A stretch of 5,803 nucleotides of DNA, taken from the NCBI GenBank assembly GCA_003696705.1, contig RFGD01000365.1:1-5803 (forward strand). The letters run 5' to 3'. This DNA comes from Alphaproteobacteria bacterium. Lineage in GTDB: Bacteria > Pseudomonadota > Alphaproteobacteria > Rhodobacterales > Rhodobacteraceae. Each line of letters opens with the position of its first letter. Position 1 is the stretch's first letter. The notes beneath the pieces were generated by a model. The model searched no databases and had not been told where the DNA came from. It saw only the letters and a list, made by a program, of their open reading frames with translations. Shown here in pieces: positions 5,557 to 5,803 of the stretch. The translations under genes were made by a program, and so were the position numbers.

Positions 5557-5803
5557 ATGAACACCGACAGCGAATTCGACGAGATCATAGAGCGCCGCGG
5601 CACCCACTCGGCCAAGTGGGACACGATGGAACAGATCTATGGCGTTCCGGCCACGGACGGCATCGCCATGTGGATCGCGGACATGGACTTTCGCGCCCCG
5701 GCCTGCGTGCGCCGTGCGCTCGCCGACATGTGCGAGCATGGCGTCTTCGGCTATTTCGGCGACGAGCGCGACTATCGCGCCGCCATCGGATGGTGGATGC
5801 AGA
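5557..5803 (+). CDS. MalY/PatB family PLP-dependent C-S lyase or aminotransferase, N-terminal part
   Basis: The visible 82 residues open with NTDSEFDEIIERRGTHSAKW, followed by the family signature GIAMWIADMDFRAP (residues 35-48) and GYFGDERDYRAAIGWW (65-80). This matches the start of fold-type I PLP enzymes of the MalY/PatB group, which act as cystathionine beta-lyases or cysteine desulfhydrases, or are annotated as aminotransferases. The PLP lysine and substrate residues are beyond the window, so the exact reaction cannot be told. The ATG has GAGGGA (5548-5553) 3 bases upstream and a candidate promoter before it. It is divergent from def with 93 bases between the start codons. No frameshift is seen in the visible part. 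Confidence 0.87.
   Translation, partial: MNTDSEFDEIIERRGTHSAKWDTMEQIYGVPATDGIAMWIADMDFRAPACVRRALADMCEHGVFGYFGDERDYRAAIGWWMQ

Noticed and set aside
4517..5560. Plus-strand open frames opposite the two deformylase genes
   Set aside because: Antisense to well-conserved deformylase frames; no motifs and no ribosome sites.

Overview
The window is GC-rich chromosomal DNA that is densely packed with housekeeping genes on both strands. Codon use, gene order and protein sequences point to an alphaproteobacterium, most likely of the Rhodobacterales (Paracoccaceae/Rhodobacteraceae). This placement is an inference from family resemblance, not from a search. I see no insertion sequence, prophage, CRISPR array, tRNA or rRNA.

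Left part (1-3191). A minus-strand folK, truncated by the left edge, diverges from a plus-strand run of four genes: a NYN-domain (LabA-like) putative ribonuclease, ispH (last step of the MEP isoprenoid pathway), a class I SAM-dependent methyltransferase of unknown substrate, and rnhA (RNase HI). The last three overlap by a few bases, and the gap before ispH is only 43 bases, so the four are probably one operon.

Middle and right part (3192-5463, minus strand). Reading leftwards from 5463: def (a canonical peptide deformylase), a second deformylase-like gene overlapping it by 4 bases, fmt (methionyl-tRNA formyltransferase) 2 bases further on, and then, after a GC-rich hairpin, a 78-residue three-helix membrane protein of the GlsB/YeaQ/YmgE type. 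Fmt adds the formyl group to the initiator Met-tRNA and Def removes it from nascent proteins, so this is a complete N-formylmethionine cycle operon. The second deformylase has lost the metal-binding Cys (now Ser) and the catalytic Glu (now Gln), so it is probably not an active deformylase. It converges with rnhA's operon over a 13-base gap that contains a compact hairpin.

Right edge (5557 onwards, plus strand). The N-terminus of a MalY/PatB-type PLP-dependent C-S lyase/aminotransferase is divergent from def and cut by the window end.

I found no convincing new multi-gene system. The points most worth a second look are the catalytically degenerate deformylase paralogue with an arginine-rich segment, an inverted repeat exactly covering the def start codon with an alternative leaderless-promoter reading, and a hairpin that swallows the stop codon of the small membrane protein.
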